Positions 23,528 through 32,091 of a DNA stretch of 64,000 nt are shown one piece after another. Each line of letters opens with the position of its first letter. Within the stretch, counting starts at the first letter, position 1. Under the pieces are notes generated by a model, which saw only the letters and a list, made by a program, of their open reading frames with translations, did no database searches and was not told the origin of the DNA. Position numbers and translations under genes: made by a program. Source of the DNA: Phycisphaerae bacterium (GTDB lineage Bacteria; Planctomycetota; Phycisphaerae; Phycisphaerales; UBA1924); assembly GCA_030432905.1 (NCBI GenBank), contig JAUILU010000004.1, positions 124,001 through 188,000 of the forward strand. Direction: 5' to 3'.

Positions 23528-25282
23528 ATGCCCAAAATCACCATTAACGGCGTCGAGTGCGAGTTCGAGCAGGGTCAGAAGATCCTCGAGGTCGCCAACA
23601 AGAGCTCCGTCAAGATCCCGTACTACTGCTACCACGACTCGCTGTCGGTGCCGGCTCAGTGCCGAATCTGTCTGGGCGAGATCTGGGCACCCAACCCTCG
23701 CAACGAGGGCAAGCTCGAGCCGCAGATGGGCGGCAAGCTCCAGCCCACCTGTTCGACGGAAGCCGCCGACGGGATGGTGGTCTACACCGACAACCCCAGA
23801 GCCGTGGCAAACCAGAAGGCCGTCATGGAGTACCTGCTGATCAACCACCCGCTGGACTGCCCGGTGTGCGACCAGGCGGGCGAGTGCGAGCTTCAGGACT
23901 ACAGCTTCGAGTACGGGCGCGGCGTGTCGCGATTCCAGGAGACGAAGGTCAAGCAGCCTAAGAAGGACCTTGGCCCGAACGTGTACATCTACTCAGACCG
24001 GTGCATTATGTGCACCCGCTGCGTGCGCTTCACGCGCGAGGTCGCGGGGACTGCGGAGCTTTCGATCCACGGGCGCGGCAACGGGAGCGAGATCGATGTC
24101 TTCCCGGGTGTGCCGCTGGACAACGAGATCAGCGCCAACGTGATCGACCTGTGCCCGGTGGGTGCGCTGCTCGACAAGGACTTCATGTTCTCGCAGCGTG
24201 TGTGGTTCCTCAAGAGCACGCCTTCGATCGACGGCATCACCGCCTCGGGCGACAACATCCAGTTCGAGCACAACGAGGGCAAGCTCTACCGGCTCAAGCC
24301 ACGCACGAACATGGCGGTCAACAAATGGTGGATCACCGACGAGGTCCGCTACGGCTGGAAGCACATCACCAAAGACCGCCTGACCACGCCGATGCGTCGT
24401 CGCTTTGGCGCACTCGATGAGTGCGGCTTTGCGCAGGCCTACGACGAAGCGATTGACGGCTTGCAACAGGCCAAGAACGACGGCAAGAAGCTCCTGCTCA
24501 TGGTCAGCCCGATGCTCAGCTGCGAGGACGCGTACCAGCTTGCCAAGCTCGCCGACGCGATCGACCCGAGCGCCGAGTTTGCTGTGGGTCACGTGCCGTT
24601 CCGGGGCGAAGACAAGGCGTTCCCCGCGGGCAAGAAGCCGGGCGACGAGGGCTCGTTTGTCATGTACGCCGAGAAAGCGCCCAACGCCCGCGGCGTGCGT
24701 CGTGTGCTCGAATCGTTCAACAAGACCGTCCATGACTTTGATGCCGCGGCGAGCAAGCTCAAGTCTGGCGAGTTCGGCAGCGCGATCCTGACGGGCAACT
24801 ACCCGGGCGAGTGGGCCGAGGCCGACTTTGCCAACTCGCTCGACAGCGTGTTCACGGTGCTGATCGACACGCACCGCAGGCGCGCGATGGACAAGGCTGA
24901 CATCGTGCTGACCGGCGCGACGTGGGCCGAGAAGGCCGGAACGTTTGAGAACGTGAACAACGTGATCCAGGCGTTCGAGCAAGCGATCCCGACGATGGAG
25001 CAGTGCAAGGCCGAGGCGCAGATCGCGATCGACATGCTGAGCCTGCTCTCGGGCGAATCGCTCGGCCCGGTCCACCGCACCGTTTCACGCGTCGACGAAG
25101 CGCCGGGTCAGGTGCCCACCGCGGTCGAGACACGCCTGCAGTCGGCGCGGCTCTACAACGCGGCCGACACCCGCCGAGAAATGGCCCAGATCAGCGGCTC
25201 GCTCGGCGTGTTCGTGAGCGACGTCTCGATGCCGGTTGTCGAAACCGCGCAGGCGCCGGACGTGGAGATGGTGGAGCTTTAG
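23528..25282 (+). CDS. nuoG: NADH-quinone oxidoreductase subunit G, short form
   Basis: A 584-residue Fe-S subunit of complex I. Cluster ligands can be read directly: 2Fe-2S Cys34, Cys45, Cys48, Cys75; the N3-type 4Fe-4S His107, Cys111, Cys114, Cys120 (HPLDCPVCDQAGEC); and the next 4Fe-4S Cys159, Cys162, Cys165, Cys209 (CIMCTRC and LCPVGAL). A truncated molybdopterin-oxidoreductase-like half follows. It is shorter than typical NuoG (about 700-900 residues). No other nuo gene is present in the window, although the next small membrane-protein gene follows by 31 nt. TACGAT lies 8 nt before the ATG. Confidence 0.9.
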   Translation: MPKITINGVECEFEQGQKILEVANKSSVKIPYYCYHDSLSVPAQCRICLGEIWAPNPRNEGKLEPQMGGKLQPTCSTEAADGMVVYTDNPRAVANQKAVMEYLLINHPLDCPVCDQAGECELQDYSFEYGRGVSRFQETKVKQPKKDLGPNVYIYSDRCIMCTRCVRFTREVAGTAELSIHGRGNGSEIDVFPGVPLDNEISANVIDLCPVGALLDKDFMFSQRVWFLKSTPSIDGITASGDNIQFEHNEGKLYRLKPRTNMAVNKWWITDEVRYGWKHITKDRLTTPMRRRFGALDECGFAQAYDEAIDGLQQAKNDGKKLLLMVSPMLSCEDAYQLAKLADAIDPSAEFAVGHVPFRGEDKAFPAGKKPGDEGSFVMYAEKAPNARGVRRVLESFNKTVHDFDAAASKLKSGEFGSAILTGNYPGEWAEADFANSLDSVFTVLIDTHRRRAMDKADIVLTGATWAEKAGTFENVNNVIQAFEQAIPTMEQCKAEAQIAIDMLSLLSGESLGPVHRTVSRVDEAPGQVPTAVETRLQSARLYNAADTRREMAQISGSLGVFVSDVSMPVVETAQAPDVEMVEL

Positions 25283-25313
25283 TCGCTCCGCCTTAGAACG
25301 GGAGAGCTTTGTC

Positions 25314-25505
25314 GTGCTCTGGCCAACCGTTATCTGTATCGTCGCCGGCATCATCTTCGGGGTGCCGTTCACCTACTACTGGCTGCGCTGGTCCGACAAG
25401 AACGCGGTCGGGCGAGAGAAGCGCTTTGTCGAGAAGCCAAAGCCAAAGAGCAAGAACGTGAAGGTGATCAAGCTCGACTCGCACGACACCGGCGGCGGGC
25501 AGTAG
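25314..25505 (+). CDS. Small membrane protein downstream of nuoG
   Basis: A 63-residue protein from a GTG start at 25314 preceded by GGGAGAG. One transmembrane helix (residues about 3-22, PTVICIVAGIIFGVPFTYYW) is followed by a basic cytoplasmic tail (KRFVEKPKPKSKNVKVIK). It is wedged between nuoG (31 nt) and truA (1 nt), so it is likely co-transcribed with them. No family recognised. The in-frame opening extends upstream into nuoG, but the ribosome-binding site supports this start. Confidence 0.5.
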   Translation: MLWPTVICIVAGIIFGVPFTYYWLRWSDKNAVGREKRFVEKPKPKSKNVKVIKLDSHDTGGGQ

Positions 25506-25506
25506 C

Positions 25507-26319
25507 GTGCCACGCTACAAGCTCACCATCGCCTACGACGGCACCGACTTCTGCGGCTGGCAGAAACAAGAACCGCCCGACCCCGACGACGCGACCAAAC
25601 GCATCACGCTGCGCACTGCGCAGGGTGTGGTCGAGGAAACCGTGCAGGACGTGCTGCGCGAGAAGGTGATCGTCATGGGCGCCAGCCGAACCGACTCGGG
25701 CGTGCACGCGCTCGGTCAGGTCGCGGCGTTTACAAGTGAGCCCATCGAGGACAAGGGTATCGGCTGGCCAGAGTCGCGCGGCACGGAGTCGCTCGTCAAG
25801 GCGCTTAACAGCAAGCTGCCCCGGGATGTGCTTGTGCGGAGCGCCGAGGTTGTGCCGCATGACTTCAACCCGATCGGCGGGGCCGCGGAGAAAGAGTACA
25901 CGTACACGATCGAGTGCGGCCCGATCCGCCCGCTGTGGGACCGGCGGTATGTGTTCCACACGTGGTACGAGCTTGATCTGTCGAAAATGCAGCAAGCCGC
26001 GGCGGCGATGGTCGGCGAGCACGATTTCGCGGCGTTTGCGCAGATCAACCACGGCAGGACCACAACGGTCCGCACGATCTTCGGTTGCACGGTTGAGCGA
26101 GCCGAATCCGCGACCGACGGCGCCCGCTTCGTCATCCGCGTCTCGGGCAACGGCTTCCTCTACAACATGGTCCGCATCATCGCGGGAACACTGATGGAGG
26201 TCGGGCGAGGGAAGTTTGCGCCGGAGGATGTCTCAGAGATCATCGCGAGTTGCGATCGCACACGAGCCGGGCCGACGCTCCCGCCGCAAGGGTTGAGGCT
26301 GGAGTGGATTCGGTATTGA
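25507..26319 (+). CDS. truA: tRNA pseudouridine synthase A
   Basis: A 270-residue enzyme that converts uridines 38-40 in the tRNA anticodon arm to pseudouridine. Start is GTG 25507. Motifs: KLTIAYDGTDFCGWQKQ, the catalytic aspartate in GASRTDSGVHALGQVA, AEKEYTYTI, and the closing GNGFLYNMVRIIAGTLMEVG with PPQGLRLEWIRY. An insertion (PPDPDDATKRITLRT) in the first loop makes it slightly longer than E. coli TruA. The stop overlaps the GNAT gene. Confidence 0.95.
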   Translation: MPRYKLTIAYDGTDFCGWQKQEPPDPDDATKRITLRTAQGVVEETVQDVLREKVIVMGASRTDSGVHALGQVAAFTSEPIEDKGIGWPESRGTESLVKALNSKLPRDVLVRSAEVVPHDFNPIGGAAEKEYTYTIECGPIRPLWDRRYVFHTWYELDLSKMQQAAAAMVGEHDFAAFAQINHGRTTTVRTIFGCTVERAESATDGARFVIRVSGNGFLYNMVRIIAGTLMEVGRGKFAPEDVSEIIASCDRTRAGPTLPPQGLRLEWIRY

Positions 26320-26834
26320 AAGAGTACAAACTCACCACCCAACGACTGATCATCCGCGAGCCGCGCATCGGTGATGCCGAGCTTCTGATGCCGATGTTCA
26401 GCGACCCGGTCGCGATGCGGTACATCGGCAACGGCGCGCCGCGGGATCTCGACACGGTTCGGCAGTCGATCCGCAAACGCATCGCGTACTTCGCTGAGAC
26501 CGGCACGACGCTGTTCACGGTTGCCTTGCAAGAAACGGGCGAGGTCATCGGTGACTGCGGCATCTTCCCTTACAACTGGGAAGGACCGGAGATCGAGCTC
26601 GCGTACAGGTTTCGCCAGACTGCGTGGGGCAATGGGTACGCGAGCGAGGCGGGCCGGGCCGTGATCGACGCGGGGTGGCGTGATACTGAGATCAACGAAC
26701 TGCTCGGCGTGACCGATCTGCAGAACCACGCGTCGCAACGGGTGCTGACCAAGCTCGGGTTCGAGAACCTCGGCACGACCGGGGCGTACTACGACGAGGA
26801 ACTCTCCCACTTCCGCCTGCGTCGGCCCCAATGA
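26304..26834 (+). CDS. GNAT family N-acetyltransferase (RimJ/RimL-like)
   Basis: A 176-residue acetyltransferase. The GNAT pattern of RimJ/RimL enzymes is visible: KLTTQRLIIREPRIGDAE, then GDCGIFPYN and ELAYRFRQTAWGNGYASEA, which covers the acetyl-CoA loop, then GVTDLQNHASQRVLTKLGF. Substrate unknown; the family acetylates ribosomal-protein N-termini, antibiotics or small amines. I chose GTG 26304, with GAGG 5 nt upstream; TTG 26316, overlapping the truA stop as TTGA, is an alternative and also gives a natural N-terminus. Confidence 0.85.
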   Translation: MDSVLKEYKLTTQRLIIREPRIGDAELLMPMFSDPVAMRYIGNGAPRDLDTVRQSIRKRIAYFAETGTTLFTVALQETGEVIGDCGIFPYNWEGPEIELAYRFRQTAWGNGYASEAGRAVIDAGWRDTEINELLGVTDLQNHASQRVLTKLGFENLGTTGAYYDEELSHFRLRRPQ

Positions 26835-26840
26835 TCTGAC

Positions 26841-28100
26841 ATGCCACTGAAGATCCTGCACATCTCGACCCGGCTCATCCTCGGCGGCAGCCAGGAGAAC
26901 ACGGTCCTCTCCTGCGAGGGCCAGGCGCGGCTCGGGCACGATGTGCACCTCGCGTTCGGCCCGATATTTGGACCCGAGGGCTCGATGCTCGAACGTGTGC
27001 AGAACTTCCGCACCGACGACGGCAGAGGCATCACGACGCACGAGCTGCCGAACATGGTGCGTGAGGTGAACCCGTTCAAGGATCACTTCTGCTTCCACCA
27101 TGAGCTGAAGCGGCTGATCCGCGAGCTGCAGCCCGACGTGGTGCACACGCACTCGTCGAAAGCCGGCGTGCTCGGGCGGTGGGCGGCTTGGAAGTTCGGC
27201 GCAAACAACGGCAAGCGGCCCGCGATCGTCCACACCATTCACGGCCCGCCGTTCATGCCGATCGAGGGCGGCGCGATCTCGCGCACGAAGATCAAGGCCA
27301 AGAACAAGCTCTACGAGGTCGCCGAGAAAGTCGCGGCCAAAAGGTGCCACACGATTGTTTCCGTCGCCGACGCGATGACCGAGCAGTTCCTGGCGCGCGG
27401 TATCGGTGAGCCAAACCAGTACATCACCGTGCGGAGCGGGATGGAAACTCAGCCTTACCTGCACCCCGCTGCGGGAGAGTCTCGTGACGAGATGCGCCAG
27501 AGCCTCGGGATCGGTGAGAGCGATTTCGTCGTCGGCACCGTCGCCCGGCTCGCGCAGCACAAGGGCCACGACGACCTGCTCGATGCTCTCGCGGACGATC
27601 TCAAGACGAATCCAAACTGGAAGCTGCTCTGGGTCGGCGACGGCTGGTGGAAAGACCGGCTCATGACCAAGGCAGAGTCTTTGGGTGTGAGGGAGCAACT
27701 GATCACGACCGGGCTTGTGCCGCCCGAGCGGGTGCCGGGGTTGATCCGAGCGATGGATGTGCTGGCGCACCCGAGCTGGCGCGAGGGCTTGCCCAGGACG
27801 GTGCCCCAGGCGCTGCTGTCGGGCGTGTGCCCTGTGGCGTACGACGTTGACGGCACGAAGGAGGCGTGCCGACACGAGGAGACCGGTTTGCTGGTTTCCA
27901 AGGGCGATATCGCCGGTTTACGTGAATCCGTGTGTCGTCTCTACGACGATCCAGAGCTGCGCACTAGACTTGCAGCACATGGACACGCGTGGTGCAAAGA
28001 CGAGTTCGCGGCCGAGACCATGGTCCGGCGATTGGAAGACGTGTATCGCGATGCGTTGGTGCTCGCTGCTGGCGGCGGGTGCGCTGGCGACGAACGCTGA
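26841..28100 (+). CDS. Glycosyltransferase family 4
   Basis: A 419-residue GT-B enzyme that transfers a sugar from a nucleotide-sugar donor. N-terminal domain: LKILHISTRLILGGSQENT, DVVHTHSSKAGVLGRWAAW and HTIHGPPF. C-terminal domain: VGTVARLAQHKGHDDLLDAL, LLWVGDGWW, and PSWREGLPRTVPQALLSGVC, where the E-x7-E donor-binding motif is changed to E-x7-Q. Most similar in pattern to EPS biosynthesis enzymes. It lies well outside the glycan island at 38-50 kb. Its last 50 nt overlap the start of the next gene. Confidence 0.88.
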   Translation: MPLKILHISTRLILGGSQENTVLSCEGQARLGHDVHLAFGPIFGPEGSMLERVQNFRTDDGRGITTHELPNMVREVNPFKDHFCFHHELKRLIRELQPDVVHTHSSKAGVLGRWAAWKFGANNGKRPAIVHTIHGPPFMPIEGGAISRTKIKAKNKLYEVAEKVAAKRCHTIVSVADAMTEQFLARGIGEPNQYITVRSGMETQPYLHPAAGESRDEMRQSLGIGESDFVVGTVARLAQHKGHDDLLDALADDLKTNPNWKLLWVGDGWWKDRLMTKAESLGVREQLITTGLVPPERVPGLIRAMDVLAHPSWREGLPRTVPQALLSGVCPVAYDVDGTKEACRHEETGLLVSKGDIAGLRESVCRLYDDPELRTRLAAHGHAWCKDEFAAETMVRRLEDVYRDALVLAAGGGCAGDER

Positions 28101-30072
28101 CGCGCAGCGGCTCAACCTCGACGGCCCGGAAGCGCCCGAGCCCGGGACCAGCCTCGTCGCGCTCGAGATCTCGCAGAGCATGACGCGACAGGCCGACCGG
28201 CTCGACCCGCAGGCCTGGCAGAACGACCCGGACAAGCAGGCGCTCGAAGCGGCGCAGCAGGAGCTCCGGCTCGCGATCGCTACGCTCGCAGAAGTTGGCA
28301 ACAACGCGGGCACCGACGGCTCCCACCTGATCCTCGCGGCGATGACGCTCGACCGCCGGCTCGAAGAACTCGACGACCTGCTCAAGCAGTCGCGTGACCG
28401 CGCGATGCTGCTCGCCTTGGCGAAGGATCTCGAGACGCTGCGCATCGACTGGGGCCGGGGCCAGAGCATCGACCCCGATCGGCTCGACCGCGATCTTCGG
28501 TTCGCGTTTGCACAGCTGGCGATCGATTCGCAGAGCCGGGTTGGCACGGTCGGCTGGGCGGTGCTCGGCTCAACTCCAACCGAGTCGTCGCTGCAGGACG
28601 TCCTCGCGCCGCTGGCAGAAGCGGGCGTGGGCGACGCGGACCTGACGAAACTCAGCGAACTCGGCGATCGGCTTGAGCTGATGACGCGCTGGCCCGGGTA
28701 TGCGCGGGAGTCGGCGACGCGGAGGACGCTGATCGTTCAGGCCGCCGACGCGATCAGCGAGACCCCGGTGTGGCTCCCCGCCCCGACGCGGAAGCGGCTC
28801 GCCGACGACTTCGCCGCAGCTATGGACACCGAGAACCCCGCCAGCCGCGACGCGGAGCTGATGCTTCTGATCGCGCAGGGCCGGGTCATCGACCAGCTCA
28901 CGGAGATGGGCACGGGGCGTCAGGCCGATCGACTCCGGAGCCGAGCCGCGGGCGCGATCGCCGACCGTTCTGTTGATGCGGAAGGTGCGCTGAGCGCCAC
29001 CGAACTGGCCGTCGAAACGCTCGACATCTCCGCGAGGCTCAGTGACATCCAGCGCGACGACACGCTGCTGCGTCAGATCCGCATCGCGTGGCGTTCGCTG
29101 ATCCCCGACGTGCGCAACGTGAACGTCAACGCGCGCGACGCCGCGGTGAACCTGCTCGTCGATCCGACGAACATCAGCAACCCGAGCGAGCTCTCGGCGA
29201 TCGCGGCTCTCCGCACGCTCAACGACGACTTCGCGAGCCTGCGACGGTTCTCCGAGCGATTCGCGCCGGGCACCGAAAGCAAAGACAAGGCCAACACCGC
29301 GATCGCGGATCGGCTTCTGGCGCTCGGGCAGGACATGGACGACGAATCGCTCAGGCCTCTGAGCCTCGAACTGTTCCGCGAGCTCAACGACCAGCTCGAT
29401 CTTTGGGACGAGATCCGGAGCCTGCGCGACCCGGCGGACCGCGTCATCGGCGACCGGCGCGACGACCTGACACTCAGGCTCCAGAACCTGAACAACCAGT
29501 GGCTCGCCGGCTGGGGAACGCCCGGCGGACGCGGCGCGGGCGAGGGCGTCGCCGAGGATCTGCGCCTGACGCGCGATGTGCTCCGAACTCTGGCAGACGT
29601 CAACGCGTTTACCGACCTTGCCACCATCAACAGCTGGCCCGGCTTCGAGATGTCGCCCTCGTCGAGGCGCCTCGTCACCAGCAACATCACAGGCGAAGTC
29701 GATGGGCTCGTCAGCGAACTCATCCGAGGCCCGAGTGAGATCTCACGCAGACGCACCTTCAGCACACTGACCAGCCTCCGAGGCACGCACGGCCCGGCGC
29801 TGCTGGCAGGCCGACTCGCGCGACTGGCATCCGAAGAAGGCCTCACGCTCGCTGGCCCGATCGCCGAGCTCGGGTTCGGGCCGCCCGTGCGTGAATCGTG
29901 GATGGCGTCCCACCGCGACGCGATCGCCGACGTTTGCTGGTACACCGCCGAGCTGTCGCGCCAGAACGCGAACGACCCCGACGAGTCAGAAACGCGCACG
30001 CAGGAACTCCGGGCGCATCTGAAATGGCGCGCGCTACGGACACTCGAAGCAATCGAGCGGGACTCGAACTAA
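28051..30072 (+). CDS. Large secreted helical protein of unknown function
   Basis: A 673-residue protein. The ATG at 28051 gives a signal peptide (RWCSLLAAGALATNADAQ) and lies inside the 3' end of the glycosyltransferase gene. The frame is open further upstream, but that part is the shadow of the glycosyltransferase. After residue 50 the protein is almost wholly helical, with many Leu, Arg, Asp and Ala (LEAAQQELRLAIATLAEVG, LDRRLEELDDLLKQSR), and no recognisable domain or repeat unit. No further transmembrane segment is seen, so it is probably periplasmic. It converges on trpS with 5 nt between the stops. Confidence 0.6.
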   Translation: MRWCSLLAAGALATNADAQRLNLDGPEAPEPGTSLVALEISQSMTRQADRLDPQAWQNDPDKQALEAAQQELRLAIATLAEVGNNAGTDGSHLILAAMTLDRRLEELDDLLKQSRDRAMLLALAKDLETLRIDWGRGQSIDPDRLDRDLRFAFAQLAIDSQSRVGTVGWAVLGSTPTESSLQDVLAPLAEAGVGDADLTKLSELGDRLELMTRWPGYARESATRRTLIVQAADAISETPVWLPAPTRKRLADDFAAAMDTENPASRDAELMLLIAQGRVIDQLTEMGTGRQADRLRSRAAGAIADRSVDAEGALSATELAVETLDISARLSDIQRDDTLLRQIRIAWRSLIPDVRNVNVNARDAAVNLLVDPTNISNPSELSAIAALRTLNDDFASLRRFSERFAPGTESKDKANTAIADRLLALGQDMDDESLRPLSLELFRELNDQLDLWDEIRSLRDPADRVIGDRRDDLTLRLQNLNNQWLAGWGTPGGRGAGEGVAEDLRLTRDVLRTLADVNAFTDLATINSWPGFEMSPSSRRLVTSNITGEVDGLVSELIRGPSEISRRRTFSTLTSLRGTHGPALLAGRLARLASEEGLTLAGPIAELGFGPPVRESWMASHRDAIADVCWYTAELSRQNANDPDESETRTQELRAHLKWRALRTLEAIERDSN

Positions 30073-30077
30073 CGACT

Positions 30078-31169
30078 TTACTTCCAGCGGATCAGACGCT
30101 CGCCGAAGCCGAGCTTCATGGCTTCTTTGGCTGCGTAGAGCGTGGCCTCTGCGGTCTCGTTGGCCTTGGCGGTGCCGTCACGGATGATGTCGATGACCGC
30201 GTCGTCGCCGCCCGGGCCCTCGAATTCGGCGCGCCGGGCGCGCATCGGTTCGAGCATCTCGTTGATGGCTTCGATGACGTGTGCCTTGACGTGGCCGTCG
30301 CCGAGGTTGTCGCCCTTGGTGTACCGCTCGCGGAGCTCGGCGACGAACGCCTCGTCCTTGATGAACACGTCCGCGTACTGGAAGACCGGGTTGATCTCCG
30401 GGTTGCCCGGCTCGTCCGGCTCGCGGCTCTGGCCCGGGTACATGCCGTTGATCTTCTTCTTGACCTGCTTTGGCGTATCGGAGAGGAACACCGAGTTGCC
30501 GAGGCTCTTCGACATTTTGTTCTTGCCGTCGGTGCCGATGAGCCTGCCGACCTTGCCGACGAGCGCCTTCGGGATCGGGAACGTGGCGCCCTCGGTTTCG
30601 TAGGTCTCGTCCTCGGCGTGCGAGTCGATGCCGCAGTAGATCTGATCGAACCGGCGCGCGACCTCTCGGCACATCTCGATGTGCGCGACCTGGTCCTCCC
30701 CCACCGGCACATACTCGGGCCTGAACGCGAGAATGTCGGCGCACTGACCGACGGCGTACATCGGGAAGCCGAAGCTGTACTTGTCGCCCAGCCCCTTTGT
30801 CTCGATCTCCGTTTTCAGGGTCGGATTCCGCATCACGCGGTTGAACGGGATCAGCATCGCGAAGTACCAGCTCAGCTCGGCGATCGTGGGGATCTCGGTC
30901 TGGAGCACGATCGTCGAACGCGACGGGTCGATGCCCGCAGCGAGCCAGTCCTTGACGATCTCGATCGTGTCCTGCCGGATCTCTTTGGGCTGGTCGGCCC
31001 GGGTTGTGTAGGCGTGCATGTTGGCCAGCAAGAAGAAGCAGTCGTAGTCGTCCTGCATCTTGACCCTCTGCTCGACGCTGCCGACCCAGTGGCCCAGGTG
31101 CAGCCTCCCCGTCGGCGTGTCGCCGGTGAGGACGCGGTTCTTGCCCGATGATGTGTGATTCTGGCTCAT
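30078..31169 (-). CDS. trpS: Tryptophan--tRNA ligase
   Basis: A 363-residue class I synthetase charging tRNA-Trp. The HIGH-type motif is TPTGRLHLGHWVG (residues 18-30) and the KMSKS loop is NKMSKSLGN. Further family features are PVGEDQVAHIEMCREVARRF and the C-terminal AMKLGFGERLIRWK. The start at 31167-31169 gives the canonical N-terminus; the frame extends upstream only as antisense of other sequence. It follows the CPBP protease gene by 22 nt on the same strand, likely one transcript. Confidence 0.95.
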   Translation of the reverse strand: MSQNHTSSGKNRVLTGDTPTGRLHLGHWVGSVEQRVKMQDDYDCFFLLANMHAYTTRADQPKEIRQDTIEIVKDWLAAGIDPSRSTIVLQTEIPTIAELSWYFAMLIPFNRVMRNPTLKTEIETKGLGDKYSFGFPMYAVGQCADILAFRPEYVPVGEDQVAHIEMCREVARRFDQIYCGIDSHAEDETYETEGATFPIPKALVGKVGRLIGTDGKNKMSKSLGNSVFLSDTPKQVKKKINGMYPGQSREPDEPGNPEINPVFQYADVFIKDEAFVAELRERYTKGDNLGDGHVKAHVIEAINEMLEPMRARRAEFEGPGGDDAVIDIIRDGTAKANETAEATLYAAKEAMKLGFGERLIRWK

Positions 31170-31191
31170 GGGGGCAAGTCTAGGGACTCGA

Positions 31192-32091
31192 TCACGCAAG
31201 CACGAACGACAGCCCCACATTGAATGCGTTGAACACAGCGTGCATCGCGATCGGGACCGAGATCTTGCCCGTGCGTTCGTAGGCGATGCCCATCGCAAGC
31301 CCGAGCGTGCCGATCGCGGGGAGCGTGTGCGGCTCGATCCCCGAGCTGATGTGCATCGCGGTAAACAGCGACGAAGCGATCAGGATCGCGAGCCAGGGCT
31401 TCCGCACGATCGAGAGCACCGCGCTCTGGAGCAGACCCCGGAACAGGACCTCCTCGAAAATCGGCGTCGCCACCACCGCGCCGGCGATGAACGCCCACCG
31501 CCACACGCCGGCCTCGGGGGACACGATCGAGTCGAGCGTGTCGTGACCGATCGCATCGGGCGGCGAATCGCTGAAGACCGTAAACAGAAACAGACTCAGC
31601 TGACCGACCGCGGCGGTGATCGGGTACACCAACACGCCGAGCACAACCCCGGCAATCCAGCCCGCGCGCCCGATGCGGAAACGCCCGATGTTCCAGAACC
31701 GCTTGGCGAGCAAGAGTCCTAGCACGCTCGCCACGATGCCCGCGGCTCCTACAACGAGGTTGAAGACCCCCTGCTGCTCGAATGTCCGAGCCTCGCCCAC
31801 GTTGATGCCCTGGGTATCCGAGACAACAATCGCGGCGATGCTCGAGAGCACGAAGCACCCGATCATGATCGCAAACAGAGCCGGGCCTGCCTCGATGGGC
31901 GGTGCCTCGGCGGGCTCCTTCCGGCTGAACGAGCCCGGGCGGATGTGATCTTTCTTCCAGAACCAAGCCAGAGCCCCGATCGCGACGAGGTAGATCAGCA
32001 CCGTGAGCACGATCCCGGCGATCTGCGATTCCTGACCGGCGGCGGCTTCTTGTGCGCTGGCGATGCCCGGGGCTGCAACAATGAGACCCAT
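31192..32091 (-). CDS. CPBP family intramembrane metalloprotease
   Basis: A 299-residue multi-pass membrane protein with about seven hydrophobic helices. The CPBP (CAAX protease/bacteriocin-processing, Abi) motifs are EEVLFRG with its double Glu, the His of TAMHIS, and HAVFNAFN. The family cleaves peptides within membranes. The ATG at 32089-32091 is supported by AAGGA 8 nt upstream. This start codon overlaps that of the divergent trpC (CCATGG at 32088-32093). It lies 22 nt upstream of trpS in the same direction. Confidence 0.85.
   Translation of the reverse strand: MGLIVAAPGIASAQEAAAGQESQIAGIVLTVLIYLVAIGALAWFWKKDHIRPGSFSRKEPAEAPPIEAGPALFAIMIGCFVLSSIAAIVVSDTQGINVGEARTFEQQGVFNLVVGAAGIVASVLGLLLAKRFWNIGRFRIGRAGWIAGVVLGVLVYPITAAVGQLSLFLFTVFSDSPPDAIGHDTLDSIVSPEAGVWRWAFIAGAVVATPIFEEVLFRGLLQSAVLSIVRKPWLAILIASSLFTAMHISSGIEPHTLPAIGTLGLAMGIAYERTGKISVPIAMHAVFNAFNVGLSFVLA

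Noticed and set aside
25236-25313. Longer N-terminus for the small gene after nuoG
   Set aside because: The upstream part overlaps the nuoG 3' end and is Arg/Trp-rich shadow sequence; the GTG at 25314 has a proper ribosome-binding site.
26160-27875. Antisense open frame of about 570 codons opposite truA, the GNAT gene and the GT4 gene
   Set aside because: Arg/Val/His-rich composition typical of antisense translation in GC-rich DNA; the plus-strand genes have clear motifs.
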